Source of the DNA: a virus
Reading direction: 5' to 3' (one strand)
Length of the DNA stretch: 23,435 nt
Virus record (IMG/VR): IMGVR_UViG_3300044618_000287
Coordinates: 1-23,435 of that record
The position numbers and the translations under genes are program-made. Below the pieces are notes generated by a model, which saw only the letters and a program-made list of their open reading frames with translations, searched no databases and was not told where the DNA came from. Below are positions 1 to 7,724 of the stretch, piece by piece (the stretch's first letter is position 1; each line of letters begins with the position of its first letter).

Positions 1-670
1 CGTCGATACTGATTGGCGGACAGCTTGGGTCCATAGGCGTCACGTTACAGTCAACGGTAGCGGCGGGCGCAATCCACGACAGGATGCCCGACTGGTTCTG
101 GAGGAACTGCGCGTTGCGCCCATAGAAGAGGGTGATGTTGTCGTCCGCAGTTGGACCAGTGATCCCTGCGGTGAAGGTACGACCCCCATTAAAGCCCAGA
201 TTGCCGTAATTCAGTTGTATCTTGCCGTCGGCAAAGAGGCCAATCTCGAAGGTGCTGCTGTTGTTCGTGCCGTATTCTTGGACGCCGTACCAGCCGAAGA
301 GGATCGAGCCATTGTCGCGGCGGTAATAGGGGTTGCCAGTAAAGCTGATTAGGTCTGACCAGTAGGCGTAGATTGTGTTGCGCTGCGCCATTTCGATGGG
401 CTGGCCATTGCAACACAAATGCGCCCCGCTTTGAAACGACACAAAGCCATTGCTCGACACCCACGCATCGGTGAATGTCTGGCCCCAATACTCAAACTCA
501 AAGCCAAGAGCCACGTTCCGCGTGTTGTCATCGCCCAGATTGAGTGGCGTCATCGTCGTGGGAGCGCCGTTGATTTGTGGTGGTATTAGGGCAGGCTCAT
601 AGGTCTGCGCAAAAACAGGTGTTGCGCAAGCCAGCAGAATAACCCGCAAAGCGTATGTCTTATTTCTCAA
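1..670 (-). CDS. Secreted nidogen-like (NIDO) domain protein, partial
   Basis: Reading leftwards from a TTG at 670 gives an open frame of about 223 codons that leaves the window at base 1. Residues 1-21 form a clear signal peptide (basic start, VILLACA core, cleavage at VFA|Q), so the product is probably exported to the periplasm or cell surface. The mature part contains GFEFEYWGQTF, SSNGFVSF, AYWSDL, EIGLFADGKIQLNYG and TAGITG in order. This matches the layout of bacterial nidogen-like extracellular domains, which are adhesion-type beta folds. Two Cys (DCNVT, PSCPP) lie near the visible end. No ATG is available in frame. The TTG overlaps the stop of the upstream gene by 11 bases, and the ribosome site is weak. 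The domain call comes from motif resemblance only. It could be a lysis, exclusion or host-surface factor; no function is established. Confidence 0.72.
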   Translation of the reverse strand, partial: MRNKTYALRVILLACATPVFAQTYEPALIPPQINGAPTTMTPLNLGDDNTRNVALGFEFEYWGQTFTDAWVSSNGFVSFQSGAHLCCNGQPIEMAQRNTIYAYWSDLISFTGNPYYRRDNGSILFGWYGVQEYGTNNSSTFEIGLFADGKIQLNYGNLGFNGGRTFTAGITGPTADDNITLFYGRNAQFLQNQSGILSWIAPAATVDCNVTPMDPSCPPISID

Positions 671-1529
671 CAGGGCGAAGCTCGACGTTTTCGGTCCACG
701 CGGCGCGGGCTTCCTCGCCAATCAATCCCAAGAATGGGCACGGTGTTCCGGCCATCTCCATTGCCCTAAAGACGCGGAAGTCTTGGCACAGGAGGCTGAC
801 GGCGGCGACGCGCATACCCATATCGTAAAGGGTCTTCGACAGCTTCATCCGTTCGCAGTTCTGGTCACGCACGGTGCGGCCAGCCGACAGGCCGATGATC
901 TGCGTCTGCACCGCGCCAGACTGGCCGGTGGTGCAGAGGTCTTGGCTGTAGGACATCATGCTTGGCGCGATGGCGCTCGGCGGCGGCGACTTGATGTTCT
1001 GGTCAATTACCTGCCGGTTGACGCTCTCGCTGTAGCTCTTGCTGTCCGACACGTTGACGTTGTTGTTCTGATTGACGTTGTTCGTCGTGCTGTTGATCGT
1101 GTCGCTGTTGATGTTGCGGTTGGTATTGTTGGCCGTGCTGTTCACGCTTTGGTTGATCGTGCTGTTGCTCGTGTCGGTATTGATATTCCGATTGGTGTTG
1201 TCGGACGTACTGGCCGATGTATTCTGGTTGATGTTGGTCATCGTCCCAGAGTTGATATTATAGTTGGTGTTCGTGTTTGCGGACGTGTTTTGGTTGATAT
1301 TGGTCATCGTGCCAGAGTTGATATTCTGGTTCACGTTCGTGTTGGTGTTCGTGCTGGTGGACGTGTTATTGTTGTTGTTGGTGTTCGTGCTGGTGGACGT
1401 GTTGGTGTTGTTCGACGTGCTGTTCGTCGTCGTGTCGTAGACATACGACGTTGGCGCAGGGGTTGTCTGCGCGAACACGAGGGAGGCCGCGCTAGTGGCG
1501 GCTACAAAACCAAACAGAAAACGCTTCAT
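660..1529 (-). CDS. Exported Asn/Thr-repeat protein with conserved C-terminal domain
   Basis: This encodes a 289-aa protein starting at the ATG of a TGATG overlap with the upstream gene; a GTG one codon earlier is also possible. Residues 1-20 are a signal peptide (KRF then a hydrophobic core, cleavage at VFA|Q). Residues of about 30-165 are almost entirely Asn, Thr and Ser in short repeats such as NINSGTMTNINQNTSA. The C-terminal part (about 180-285) is ordinary globular sequence with SPPPSAIAPS, SGAVQTQI, NCERMKLSKTLYDMGM and AGTPCPFLG, and has four Cys. I recognise this combination of an N/T-rich stretch plus an SPPPSAIAPS-type C-terminus from uncharacterised environmental phage proteins, but no function is known to me. 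The low-complexity part may be a flexible spacer or a beta-solenoid or amyloid-like stretch. Position after a possible holin gene allows an envelope or lysis role, which is inference. Confidence 0.85.
   Translation of the reverse strand: MKRFLFGFVAATSAASLVFAQTTPAPTSYVYDTTTNSTSNNTNTSTSTNTNNNNNTSTSTNTNTNVNQNINSGTMTNINQNTSANTNTNYNINSGTMTNINQNTSASTSDNTNRNINTDTSNSTINQSVNSTANNTNRNINSDTINSTTNNVNQNNNVNVSDSKSYSESVNRQVIDQNIKSPPPSAIAPSMMSYSQDLCTTGQSGAVQTQIIGLSAGRTVRDQNCERMKLSKTLYDMGMRVAAVSLLCQDFRVFRAMEMAGTPCPFLGLIGEEARAAWTENVELRPVEK
1225..1328 (-). repeat. Imperfect direct repeat, 66-base period, in the N/T-rich gene
   Basis: Two copies of a segment encoding INSGTMTNINQNTSA lie 66 bases (22 codons) apart. 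They differ at only a few positions, mostly third codon positions, so the protein repeat is being kept while the DNA drifts. Confidence 0.8.
1344..1403 (-). repeat. Exact 24-base direct repeat, 36-base period, in the N/T-rich gene
   Basis: The same 24 bases occur at 1344-1367 and 1380-1403, 12 codons apart, and encode NTSTSTNT. An identical in-frame repeat of this kind can expand or contract by slippage, changing the length of the Asn/Thr stretch without shifting the frame. Confidence 0.85.
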
Positions 1530-1741
1530 CACCGGTCCGCCTTGTGGTCTAATTTGTCCTCGATCCGGCGAAGGTGCATCATCACCTCGTCGAACTTCTT
1601 GTCAATGGCGTTGAACTTCTCGTCGCCGAAACCAAGGCGCGCCTCAAGCAGCGTCAGACGGCTGTTGAGGTTCACCCACACGGTGATGAGGCCGCCGATA
1701 AAGGCGAGCACAGTGACTATGGTGTTGATGTCGAAGTTCAT
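1529..1741 (-). CDS. Small membrane protein with C-terminal coiled coil, holin candidate
   Basis: This encodes a 70-aa protein. An ATG at 1741 overlaps the stop of the upstream gene (ATGA). Residues 7-25 (IVTVLAFIGGLITVWVNL region) form one hydrophobic membrane segment. Residues 28-70 are charged and heptad-like (SRLTLLEARLG, NAIDKKFDEVMMHLRRIEDKL), typical of a coiled coil. One-TM plus coiled-coil proteins at the end of phage structural blocks are often holin- or spanin-like. The XhlA family has the same parts in the opposite order. No endolysin is visible next to it, so the holin reading is only plausible. The next gene begins at its stop codon, and that gene and the one after encode secreted proteins, which fits a membrane or envelope module. 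Confidence 0.8.
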   Translation of the reverse strand: MNFDINTIVTVLAFIGGLITVWVNLNSRLTLLEARLGFGDEKFNAIDKKFDEVMMHLRRIEDKLDHKADR

Positions 1742-2100
1742 TTCAGGTTCCGCAGCTTGTATATGGTGGTCAGATACGTGTCTGTGACGCCGTCGACTAG
1801 GTTGCCCACAGCGCGGTTGCCCTTGCATATCTCTTCGTGATGCTCTTCAATCCAGTCCGCGTCGGCCTCTAGGAGCTTCAGCACGTCGCGTTCGGTCACC
1901 TTTGGCGCGGGTATGTTGCCAATCAGCTCGAACGCGCCTTGGTAGGCCTCCACGAGCTTGTCGATAGCGTCAATCACGTCGTCGTAGAAGTCGCCCAGTG
2001 ACATGTGCTTTGCAAAGCTGCCGTCGCCCTTGGCGCGCCAGTGCTCGAAGTGTGCGACGTTGCGTGCGTAGAACACGCGGCTGATAAGTTCCTCGATCAT
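1738..2100 (-). CDS. Helical phage protein, DUF5856-like
   Basis: This encodes a 120-aa all-helical protein. The pattern ARNVAHFEHWRAKGDGSFAKHMSLGDFYDDVIDAIDKLVEAYQG resembles a phage family I know as DUF5856 (small-helix-bundle proteins with a conserved AKH...L..YYD..ID..D...E.YQG signature). His and acidic residues at regular helix spacing (H17, H20, H32, D37, D40, E51) recall ferritin-like bundles, though no metal site can be proven from sequence alone. The start ATG overlaps the stop of the upstream gene by four bases, and its own stop overlaps the next start. Function is unknown. It is probably a late-expressed accessory protein because it lies in the fiber operon. The family assignment is from memory of the motif. 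Confidence 0.82.
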   Translation of the reverse strand: MIEELISRVFYARNVAHFEHWRAKGDGSFAKHMSLGDFYDDVIDAIDKLVEAYQGAFELIGNIPAPKVTERDVLKLLEADADWIEEHHEEICKGNRAVGNLVDGVTDTYLTTIYKLRNLK

Positions 2101-2456
2101 GCTTCAGTTCCTTCTGCGACTTCTACCCAAGCCAAGGTAGTTTCATCCCAACGATACAGCTTGCCGTCATCTGGGTAGGCTGTTGGCGCGTCCCACAGGC
2201 AGGCGTCATCGTTCAGCGTCCACGACGCAAATGGCTGTGGCGGGATGAAGGCATCGCGCTCTGCGTCATAAGTGTATCCGATGCCAGCATAGTTCTTACG
2301 CAACGGACGGCCTTCTGGGTGCTGGCCGCCGTGTGTGTTGTACGATGTCTGAACCCAAAGCGCAGGGTCGCCAAATAGGCCCGTGTCGATAACGTCCTGC
2401 TCGATGACCAGAACTTCGGTGACGATGCTGTCGATGACTTTTGCAAAATGTGCCAT
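2097..2456 (-). CDS. Conserved phage protein next to tail fibers, unknown function
   Basis: This encodes a 119-aa soluble protein starting at an ATG preceded by AGGAAA with seven bases spacing. It contains QTSYNTHGGQHPEGRP, KNYAGIGYTYDAERDAFIPPQPF, SWTLNDDACLWDAP and YPDDGKLYRWDE. This is a pattern I recognise from many aquatic phages, where it normally sits beside tail fiber genes, but its role has not been defined to my knowledge. It could be a small virion protein or a fiber assembly factor. It follows the 432-aa glycine-rich fiber gene by only eight bases and overlaps the next gene by four, so it belongs to the same transcript. There are many aromatic residues and no signal peptide or membrane segment. 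Confidence 0.85.
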   Translation of the reverse strand: MAHFAKVIDSIVTEVLVIEQDVIDTGLFGDPALWVQTSYNTHGGQHPEGRPLRKNYAGIGYTYDAERDAFIPPQPFASWTLNDDACLWDAPTAYPDDGKLYRWDETTLAWVEVAEGTEA

Positions 2457-2464
2457 GATGTTTC

Positions 2465-3763
2465 CTATGCGAATGTAATTGAGCCAGATGAATTAAACAC
2501 ATAAACTGTGTCGCTTCCGACAGTGGTTATGGTTGGCGACCCTGTGGTCGCTGTTGCGGCTGCGACTGTGGGTACGCGGATGATGACCACACCGGAACCG
2601 CCAGCAGCACCAGCCGAGTTAGCGAGGATGCCACATGCACCGCCGCCGCCGCCTGTGTTTTGCCCGCCCGCTGTAGCTGGGCTACTGCCTGCTCCCGTGC
2701 CGCCCCCGCCAGCGCCGCCAGCTCCGCCCACCTGTGTGTAAGGACTTCCAGCAGAGAACGAAAAGCCGCCCCCGCCGCCTGCGCGGAACACTGCCGTGCC
2801 GGTAATAGAAGACGATAGGCCAACCCCGCCGACCGCAGGTGTTGAGCGAGAAGAAGTCCCGCTTCCGCCTACCGCGCCAGCACCGCCGCCTGCACCTGAG
2901 TTTCCATATTCAGGTGTAGCCGAAGTATAGTACGCGGCCCCCCCGTTGTTCCCCTGCCCAGCAGTTCCTGTCCCTCCTGTTCCCGTACCACCTGCGCTGG
3001 TCCAAACGCCGCCACCAGAACCACCGGAACCCGCTGCGTAATAAGTGCCCGCGCCAGCGCCGCCGCCGAGAGCAGTAACGGAATTGAAGGAACTATTTGA
3101 ACCGTTTGAGAGGTTTGCGGCACCGCCAGCGCCAACGGAAACCGTATAGGTTCCTGACAAAAGTGCTGTGCCTGTCTGGTAGCCACCAGCCCCACCGCCG
3201 CCTGTCCCTTGACTGGCAGAGTTACCAATTCCGGGACCGCCGCCGCCGACAACTAAGTAACTACTAGTTGCCGGATTAGAGGTAATTGTTCCAAAAGTAA
3301 CTTTCCACGTATCTGTACCTATCTTAACAAGTTGTACGGCGGCACCAGACGCGATTGATGGTATAAGAATTGCGGTACGTGATCCGTTTGGCAGGAGCGA
3401 AACACCGGACTTAGACAACACAATTTCCGTTGTCCCATCATTCACAATCGTAATCACCGACCCAATCGTAAAAGCAACGGATGCGTTGGTCGGAATTGTA
3501 ATCGTCTGTGCGCCAGTGTTGGCCGAATATATCTGCTTGCCAGCGTCACCTAATACCAACGTGTAATTGCCGGACTGCACGTTCTGCGGGTAGGACACCG
3601 CGCTTGATGGGGCTGCGCCAGATACCCAGCCCGTTCCATTGCTGGTCAGCACATTGCCAGCAGTACCCGGAGAGGTTAAACCTGTACCACCGCTACCCGC
3701 AGGTAGTGTGCCTGAAGCTGTCGATACGTTTACCGGAGGAAGGATGCTTGAGAGGGTTGTCAT
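2465..3763 (-). CDS. Glycine-rich distal tail fiber protein
   Basis: This encodes a 432-aa fiber protein, probably trimeric and host-recognising. Residues 26-51 hold a GGTGLTSPGTAGNVLTSNG motif typical of tail fiber shafts. Residues of about 54-150 form a beta module (YPQNVQSGNYTLVLGDAG...). Residues of about 170-385 are a glycine-rich domain with GGGGAGG, VSVGAGG and GGSGVVIIRV, the type found at the tips of many phage fibers. The C-terminus (TVGSDTVYVFNSSGSITFA) is the usual closing strand. From about residue 54 onward the whole protein matches the last 380 residues of the upstream 1215-aa fiber, so it looks like a stand-alone copy of that tip. The ATG overlaps the upstream stop (ATGA). An adhesin role follows from the class, not from direct evidence. 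Confidence 0.88.
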   Translation of the reverse strand: MTTLSSILPPVNVSTASGTLPAGSGGTGLTSPGTAGNVLTSNGTGWVSGAAPSSAVSYPQNVQSGNYTLVLGDAGKQIYSANTGAQTITIPTNASVAFTIGSVITIVNDGTTEIVLSKSGVSLLPNGSRTAILIPSIASGAAVQLVKIGTDTWKVTFGTITSNPATSSYLVVGGGGPGIGNSASQGTGGGGAGGYQTGTALLSGTYTVSVGAGGAANLSNGSNSSFNSVTALGGGAGAGTYYAAGSGGSGGGVWTSAGGTGTGGTGTAGQGNNGGAAYYTSATPEYGNSGAGGGAGAVGGSGTSSRSTPAVGGVGLSSSITGTAVFRAGGGGGFSFSAGSPYTQVGGAGGAGGGGTGAGSSPATAGGQNTGGGGGACGILANSAGAAGGSGVVIIRVPTVAAATATTGSPTITTVGSDTVYVFNSSGSITFA

Positions 3764-6700
3764 GCCGTGTAGCTTCCCGATGAGTTGAACTGTAGAATTG
3801 TGTTGGAGCCACTGGTTGTAACCGTTGGTGAGCCAGTTGTCGTGCCGGTGTAGTCGGCTGTAGGGATTGAGAGGATAACAACACCCGAGCCACCAGCGCC
3901 GCCTGTGCGGACTGTACCTCCACCACCCGTGCCAGCACCGCCGCCGCCGCCGCCGCGATTTGCTGTACCCGCAGAGCCGTTAGCTGCTGCACCACCATTA
4001 CCACCGCCTCCAGCGCCGCCCGTACCAGCAGTACCAGCTAATCGTTTACCACCACCGCCGCCTCCGGCGTAAGTTACCGAGGAGCCAGTAATTGAGCTTG
4101 CTGTACCTGCGCCGCCATTACCGCCAGAAGTACCCGAAGCAGCCGCACCAACAGCAGAAGCGCCGCCACCGCCGCCGCCAACTTGGGCTTCAGCATCGGA
4201 GGTGCTATTTTGTCCGGCACCGCCATTATTACCTTGTCCGCTAGTTCCAGCGCCGCCAGATGTGGTTCCTGAAGCAAACGAACCAGAGCCACCGCCACCA
4301 GATGCGCCAGCGACACCTGCGCCAGTACTTACACCGCTACCACCGCCACCACCGCTGGCCGTTAAACTTAATGCCGAAGAGTTGCTACCGGTGTTTCCGT
4401 TACCATTGCTGGATTGCACAGCAGCACCAGCGCCAACCGTGATTGTGTAGGTGGTTCCAAATGTTAAAGTAGAAGTGCCCGACAACAATCCACCAGCGCC
4501 GCCGCCGCCAGTTCCCATGTTGGTATCGTTTGAGCCACCTGAACCGCCACCAGCGGCAATCAGGTAAGAGGCGGTAGTGGATGTTGTTAACGTGCCTGTG
4601 AGTATGTTCCACGCGTTCGTACCAGTCTTTACCAACTGTACGGGTACACCAGAGGCTATCTTAGGGCTTGTTACGGCTGTCGTGCTCCCAATTTGATAAA
4701 CCGAAACACCAGCTACGCTTAGGGTAATTGTGCTTGTACCCATGTTGAACAGAGTAATTATGGTTCCGATAGGGAACGCCACCGACGCATTGGTTGGTAT
4801 CGTGATGGTCTGCGCACCAGTATTGGCAGAATATATCTGTTTACCGGCATCGCCAAGAACTAGCGTATAGTTGCTGCTTTGTATGTTTTGCGGGTACGCT
4901 GCTATCGGTGCAGCAGACGTCCAGCCAGTGCCGTCACTGGTCAAAACGTTTCCGGCAGTACCTGAGGAAGTTAGCCCCGTACCACCGCCCGATGCCGAAA
5001 CAACACCCGCGCCCGCGCCGCCTACTTGTGCAAACGCGTTCCAAGTCGTGCCGCTATAGACAAGCTGGACGCTGACATTGGAAATGTTGCAGACAAGATC
5101 TTCAGCCAAGCCCTCGATAGTTGAGCCATTGCGGCCAACCGTGAGGTTGTTTGTGGCCCACGAGCTTGAGGTATCAATGACAAATACCTGCGCGCCAACA
5201 GACGGAGTGGCTGGAAGCGTAACAGTGAACGCGCCACCACTGGTGTTGGTTTGCACGCCATCATTGTTGGCAGCGGTATAGTTAGACGTCTTGACCGCAG
5301 TGTACGTAATGCCACCGGCTGATGGGAGCTGTGACACCCACGCGGTTCCGTTGCTGGTGAGGACGTTGCCCGAGGTGCCCGGTGAAGATAGCCCCGTTCC
5401 GCCGTTGGCTGCGGGAAGTACGCCAGACGTGATTTGCGACGCGGCAATGGCGATAGGCGTATTAGTGACGCTCGTCGCCTGACCCTGCGCGTTGACCGCA
5501 ACGACAGGCACGGAGGACGCGCTGCCGTAGGTCGCTGCGCTTACGCCCGTGTTTGTGATGCTAAAGACCGTACCGGCCAGCGTGAGGCCAGTGCCCGCTG
5601 AGTACAGGACCGGCGCGGCGAACTGCGTGAAGACAAGCGCCGTCGTGCCGACCGTGATTGGCAGCGGCGTCTGCTGCACCCACGACGTGTTGGACTGCGT
5701 CGATCCCGCCGTGACGAGGAAGAAGTCGCCCGCGTCAATCTGGTCAACGCCAGCGCCCGCGCTGTCGAAGTCCGTTGCGCGGGTGAGGATGTACGGTGCA
5801 GCGCCGCTGCCGACTTGCGTGACGGTGTAGACGCCGTTGTTTGCCTGCGTCGCCTCGTTCTTGACAAGGATACGGTTGCCCACAACCGCAGCCACGCCAT
5901 CGACCGTAAGCGCGCCGTTAGCGTTGGCCGTAAGCGTTGCGCCGACACCGCTGGTGCCGTTGTTGTACGTGTTGGCGGGCAGAGCCGCAGCCGTCGCCAA
6001 GCGCACGGACTGGTGGAAGTTGATGCCTGATGCGATACTGTCGGCGTAGAGCTTGTTGACGATGTCCGTGCCACTGACTGGCGACGCGCTGATCGTACCG
6101 GTGGTGAGCGCAATCGACGTGATGTCGGTGTTCGCGCCAGAGGCCGCCGCGCTAAGGTTCGACCGCGCCGTGGCTGCTATGCTCGCGCCTGTGCCTCCGT
6201 TGGCCACCGCAACAACACCAGTGACATTTGAGGCCGTGCCGGTCGTATTCTGATTGAGCGTCGGTATGTCCGCCGCAACGATAGCGCGGAACGTCGGAAC
6301 GCCCGCCGAGCCGTTTGGCGCTGCAAGGACAGTGTTGGCCGTCTGCGACGCGAAGTTGGATGGCGTGACGACGAGCGTCCCGCCGAGTGTCAGCGAACCT
6401 GCGGACGTCACTGTGCCGCTCAGGCTCAGGCCGCTGACGGAGCCGGTGCCTGAGACTGACGTCACCGTACCTGTGCCCCCCGTGGAGGTGATAGTGAAAT
6501 TCGGGTATGTACCGGTGACGGACGTCAAACCCGCGCCAGTCAGCGACACAATTTGGTCGGGCGCGGTGTTGACGACGTTGATAGAGCCCGCGGTTGTTAT
6601 CGGGCCGCCGGATACGCTGATGCCTGTGCCCGCCGTCAAGTTGACACTCGTGACCGTGCCAACGCCTGAGATTGTCCCCCATTGCGGCTCGTCCGTGCCG

Positions 6701-7407
6701 CCAGACAGAAGAACTTGCCCCGCAATGCCGGGATTGGTCAGCGCGAACTTTGAACCCGTCGAGTATACGACGGCACCGGCAACGGGAGAGAGGGCGTCGC
6801 CAGTGCCGCCGCGACCCAAGGGGAGCGCGCCTTGGGTTTGGGTTGTGTCGGACAGGTTCACCGCCGGGTGAACGTGATCGCCGCGAGATACGGTGTTGGC
6901 GATGCCTGCCGAGGCGACACCGAGTGCCGAGGGCGTTGTCGCAGAGAAGTTGACTGCGAGTGATATGTTGTTGGCAAGCGAGCCGCCGCCTGTGAGGCCA
7001 TTTCCTGCCGTGATCGTGCGGCTGGTGGGTACGAAGCCCGTAACGTCGAGCGCGACCGTGCTGGCGCTCGTGACGCGGCCCTTGGCGTCGACCGTAAGGA
7101 CTGGAATTGCTGATCCCGAGCCGTACGTGCCCGCCGCCACGCCGCTCAGGGCGAGCTGGTCGAAGCCAACGCCGCCAGCCGCGATAGATATGACGCGATT
7201 TTCGGACAAATCCCCGCCGCCTGCGAGGCCCGTGCCCGCCGCGATGACGCGCGTGGACGGCACCGCGCCGACGGCAGCGATGTTTGCGAACTGGACCTTA
7301 TACGTCCGCCCCTCAAGGATGTACGGCATGTAGCCGAGGGTGCTGTTGCCGGTGTACTCTTGGAGGCCGGAAATTAGCGTTGGAATTAAGTTGGTAGGAA
7401 CGCTCAC
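3760..7407 (-). CDS. Large tail fiber protein with glycine-rich tip
   Basis: This encodes 1215 aa starting at GTG (GTGA overlap with the upstream stop). The N-terminus (about 1-45) includes a segment ending LEGRTYKVQFANI, probably particle attachment. A long repetitive shaft follows, with recurrent motifs: AAGTGLAGGGDL, AGNGLTGGGSL, LGRGGTGDALS, LTAGTGISVSGG, VANGGTGAS, NGGTGLSSPG and GGGTGLTSSG. Between them is a domain around 455-600 (NKLYADSIASGINFHQSVRLAT..., VNNRILVKNEATQANNGVYTV-like). Residues of about 833-1215 are a glycine-rich tip homologous to the whole downstream 432-aa protein, ending in GGSGVVILSIP and NSSGSYTA. This organisation is typical of long phage fibers that bind host surface glycans or protein. 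The exact receptor cannot be told. Codon use shifts to lower GC in the beta module before the glycine-rich tip, hinting at module exchange. Confidence 0.88.
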   Translation of the reverse strand: MSVPTNLIPTLISGLQEYTGNSTLGYMPYILEGRTYKVQFANIAAVGAVPSTRVIAAGTGLAGGGDLSENRVISIAAGGVGFDQLALSGVAAGTYGSGSAIPVLTVDAKGRVTSASTVALDVTGFVPTSRTITAGNGLTGGGSLANNISLAVNFSATTPSALGVASAGIANTVSRGDHVHPAVNLSDTTQTQGALPLGRGGTGDALSPVAGAVVYSTGSKFALTNPGIAGQVLLSGGTDEPQWGTISGVGTVTSVNLTAGTGISVSGGPITTAGSINVVNTAPDQIVSLTGAGLTSVTGTYPNFTITSTGGTGTVTSVSGTGSVSGLSLSGTVTSAGSLTLGGTLVVTPSNFASQTANTVLAAPNGSAGVPTFRAIVAADIPTLNQNTTGTASNVTGVVAVANGGTGASIAATARSNLSAAASGANTDITSIALTTGTISASPVSGTDIVNKLYADSIASGINFHQSVRLATAAALPANTYNNGTSGVGATLTANANGALTVDGVAAVVGNRILVKNEATQANNGVYTVTQVGSGAAPYILTRATDFDSAGAGVDQIDAGDFFLVTAGSTQSNTSWVQQTPLPITVGTTALVFTQFAAPVLYSAGTGLTLAGTVFSITNTGVSAATYGSASSVPVVAVNAQGQATSVTNTPIAIAASQITSGVLPAANGGTGLSSPGTSGNVLTSNGTAWVSQLPSAGGITYTAVKTSNYTAANNDGVQTNTSGGAFTVTLPATPSVGAQVFVIDTSSSWATNNLTVGRNGSTIEGLAEDLVCNISNVSVQLVYSGTTWNAFAQVGGAGAGVVSASGGGTGLTSSGTAGNVLTSDGTGWTSAAPIAAYPQNIQSSNYTLVLGDAGKQIYSANTGAQTITIPTNASVAFPIGTIITLFNMGTSTITLSVAGVSVYQIGSTTAVTSPKIASGVPVQLVKTGTNAWNILTGTLTTSTTASYLIAAGGGSGGSNDTNMGTGGGGAGGLLSGTSTLTFGTTYTITVGAGAAVQSSNGNGNTGSNSSALSLTASGGGGGSGVSTGAGVAGASGGGGSGSFASGTTSGGAGTSGQGNNGGAGQNSTSDAEAQVGGGGGGASAVGAAASGTSGGNGGAGTASSITGSSVTYAGGGGGGKRLAGTAGTGGAGGGGNGGAAANGSAGTANRGGGGGGAGTGGGGTVRTGGAGGSGVVILSIPTADYTGTTTGSPTVTTSGSNTILQFNSSGSYTA

Positions 7408-7724
7408 AGCTCGTCATCCTCAAAGAAAATTAGGAAATCATCGCCATCTTCAGTGATGAGGAACTGGTCCCCGTTTTGAGCAATGACGCCGCTGGGGTTT
7501 GTCGGTATGGGCGTGTCCGTACGCATAAACGGGAGCGTGATGTTCTCCGTCTGGCGTGCAGGCAAGCGATATGGGTCGAGGTGGTCTCGGTCGGCATCGC
7601 AGACGCGCAAGCCCGGCGAATTGTAATCGGAGTGCAGCATGTGCAGCGGGAACTTGCGGCTGCAACGACCGCAAATGCCGATGCCCAGTGTCGGGTTGCC
7701 GCGCGTGTTGAGGTACAGCGGCAT
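7404..7724 (-). CDS. Small Cys-motif phage protein, paralog 1 (with acidic tail)
   Basis: This encodes a 106-aa protein. Residues 8-57 contain RGN..., CGRC (C18, C21), KFPLHML, SDYNSPGLRVC (C42) and DPYRLPAR. The two-plus-one Cys spacing suggests a zinc-ribbon-like knuckle with a fourth ligand supplied by a nearby Asp or His, which cannot be proven here. Similar small C..C proteins accompany head-tail and fiber genes in other podovirus-like phages. Residues 58-106 are an extra tail absent from its paralog, rich in Asp, Glu and Phe (GDQFLITEDGDDFLIFFEDDEL region). The start ATG shares its first base region with the upstream stop (TGATG), and the next gene starts at its stop. It is probably a virion or assembly protein, by position only. 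Confidence 0.85.
   Translation of the reverse strand: MPLYLNTRGNPTLGIGICGRCSRKFPLHMLHSDYNSPGLRVCDADRDHLDPYRLPARQTENITLPFMRTDTPIPTNPSGVIAQNGDQFLITEDGDDFLIFFEDDEL

Noticed and set aside
189-531. Small minus-strand frames inside the first 600 bases
   Set aside because: They overlap the longer signal-peptide frame 1-670, which alone has domain-like sequence.
1-670. Lipoprotein signal (LLAC) in the NIDO-like protein
   Set aside because: The hydrophobic stretch before this Cys is too short and a normal signal peptidase I site (VFA|Q) follows six residues later.
1200-1420. CRISPR-like array because of regular repeats
   Set aside because: Repeats are short, in frame, without unique spacers, and translate to Asn/Thr units within one gene.
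783-1787. A 334-codon open frame on the plus strand
   Set aside because: It is antisense to the Asn/Thr-repeat gene. Its Val/Asp/Arg-rich repeats are the mirror of the N/T codons, and no ribosome site or recognisable domain is seen.
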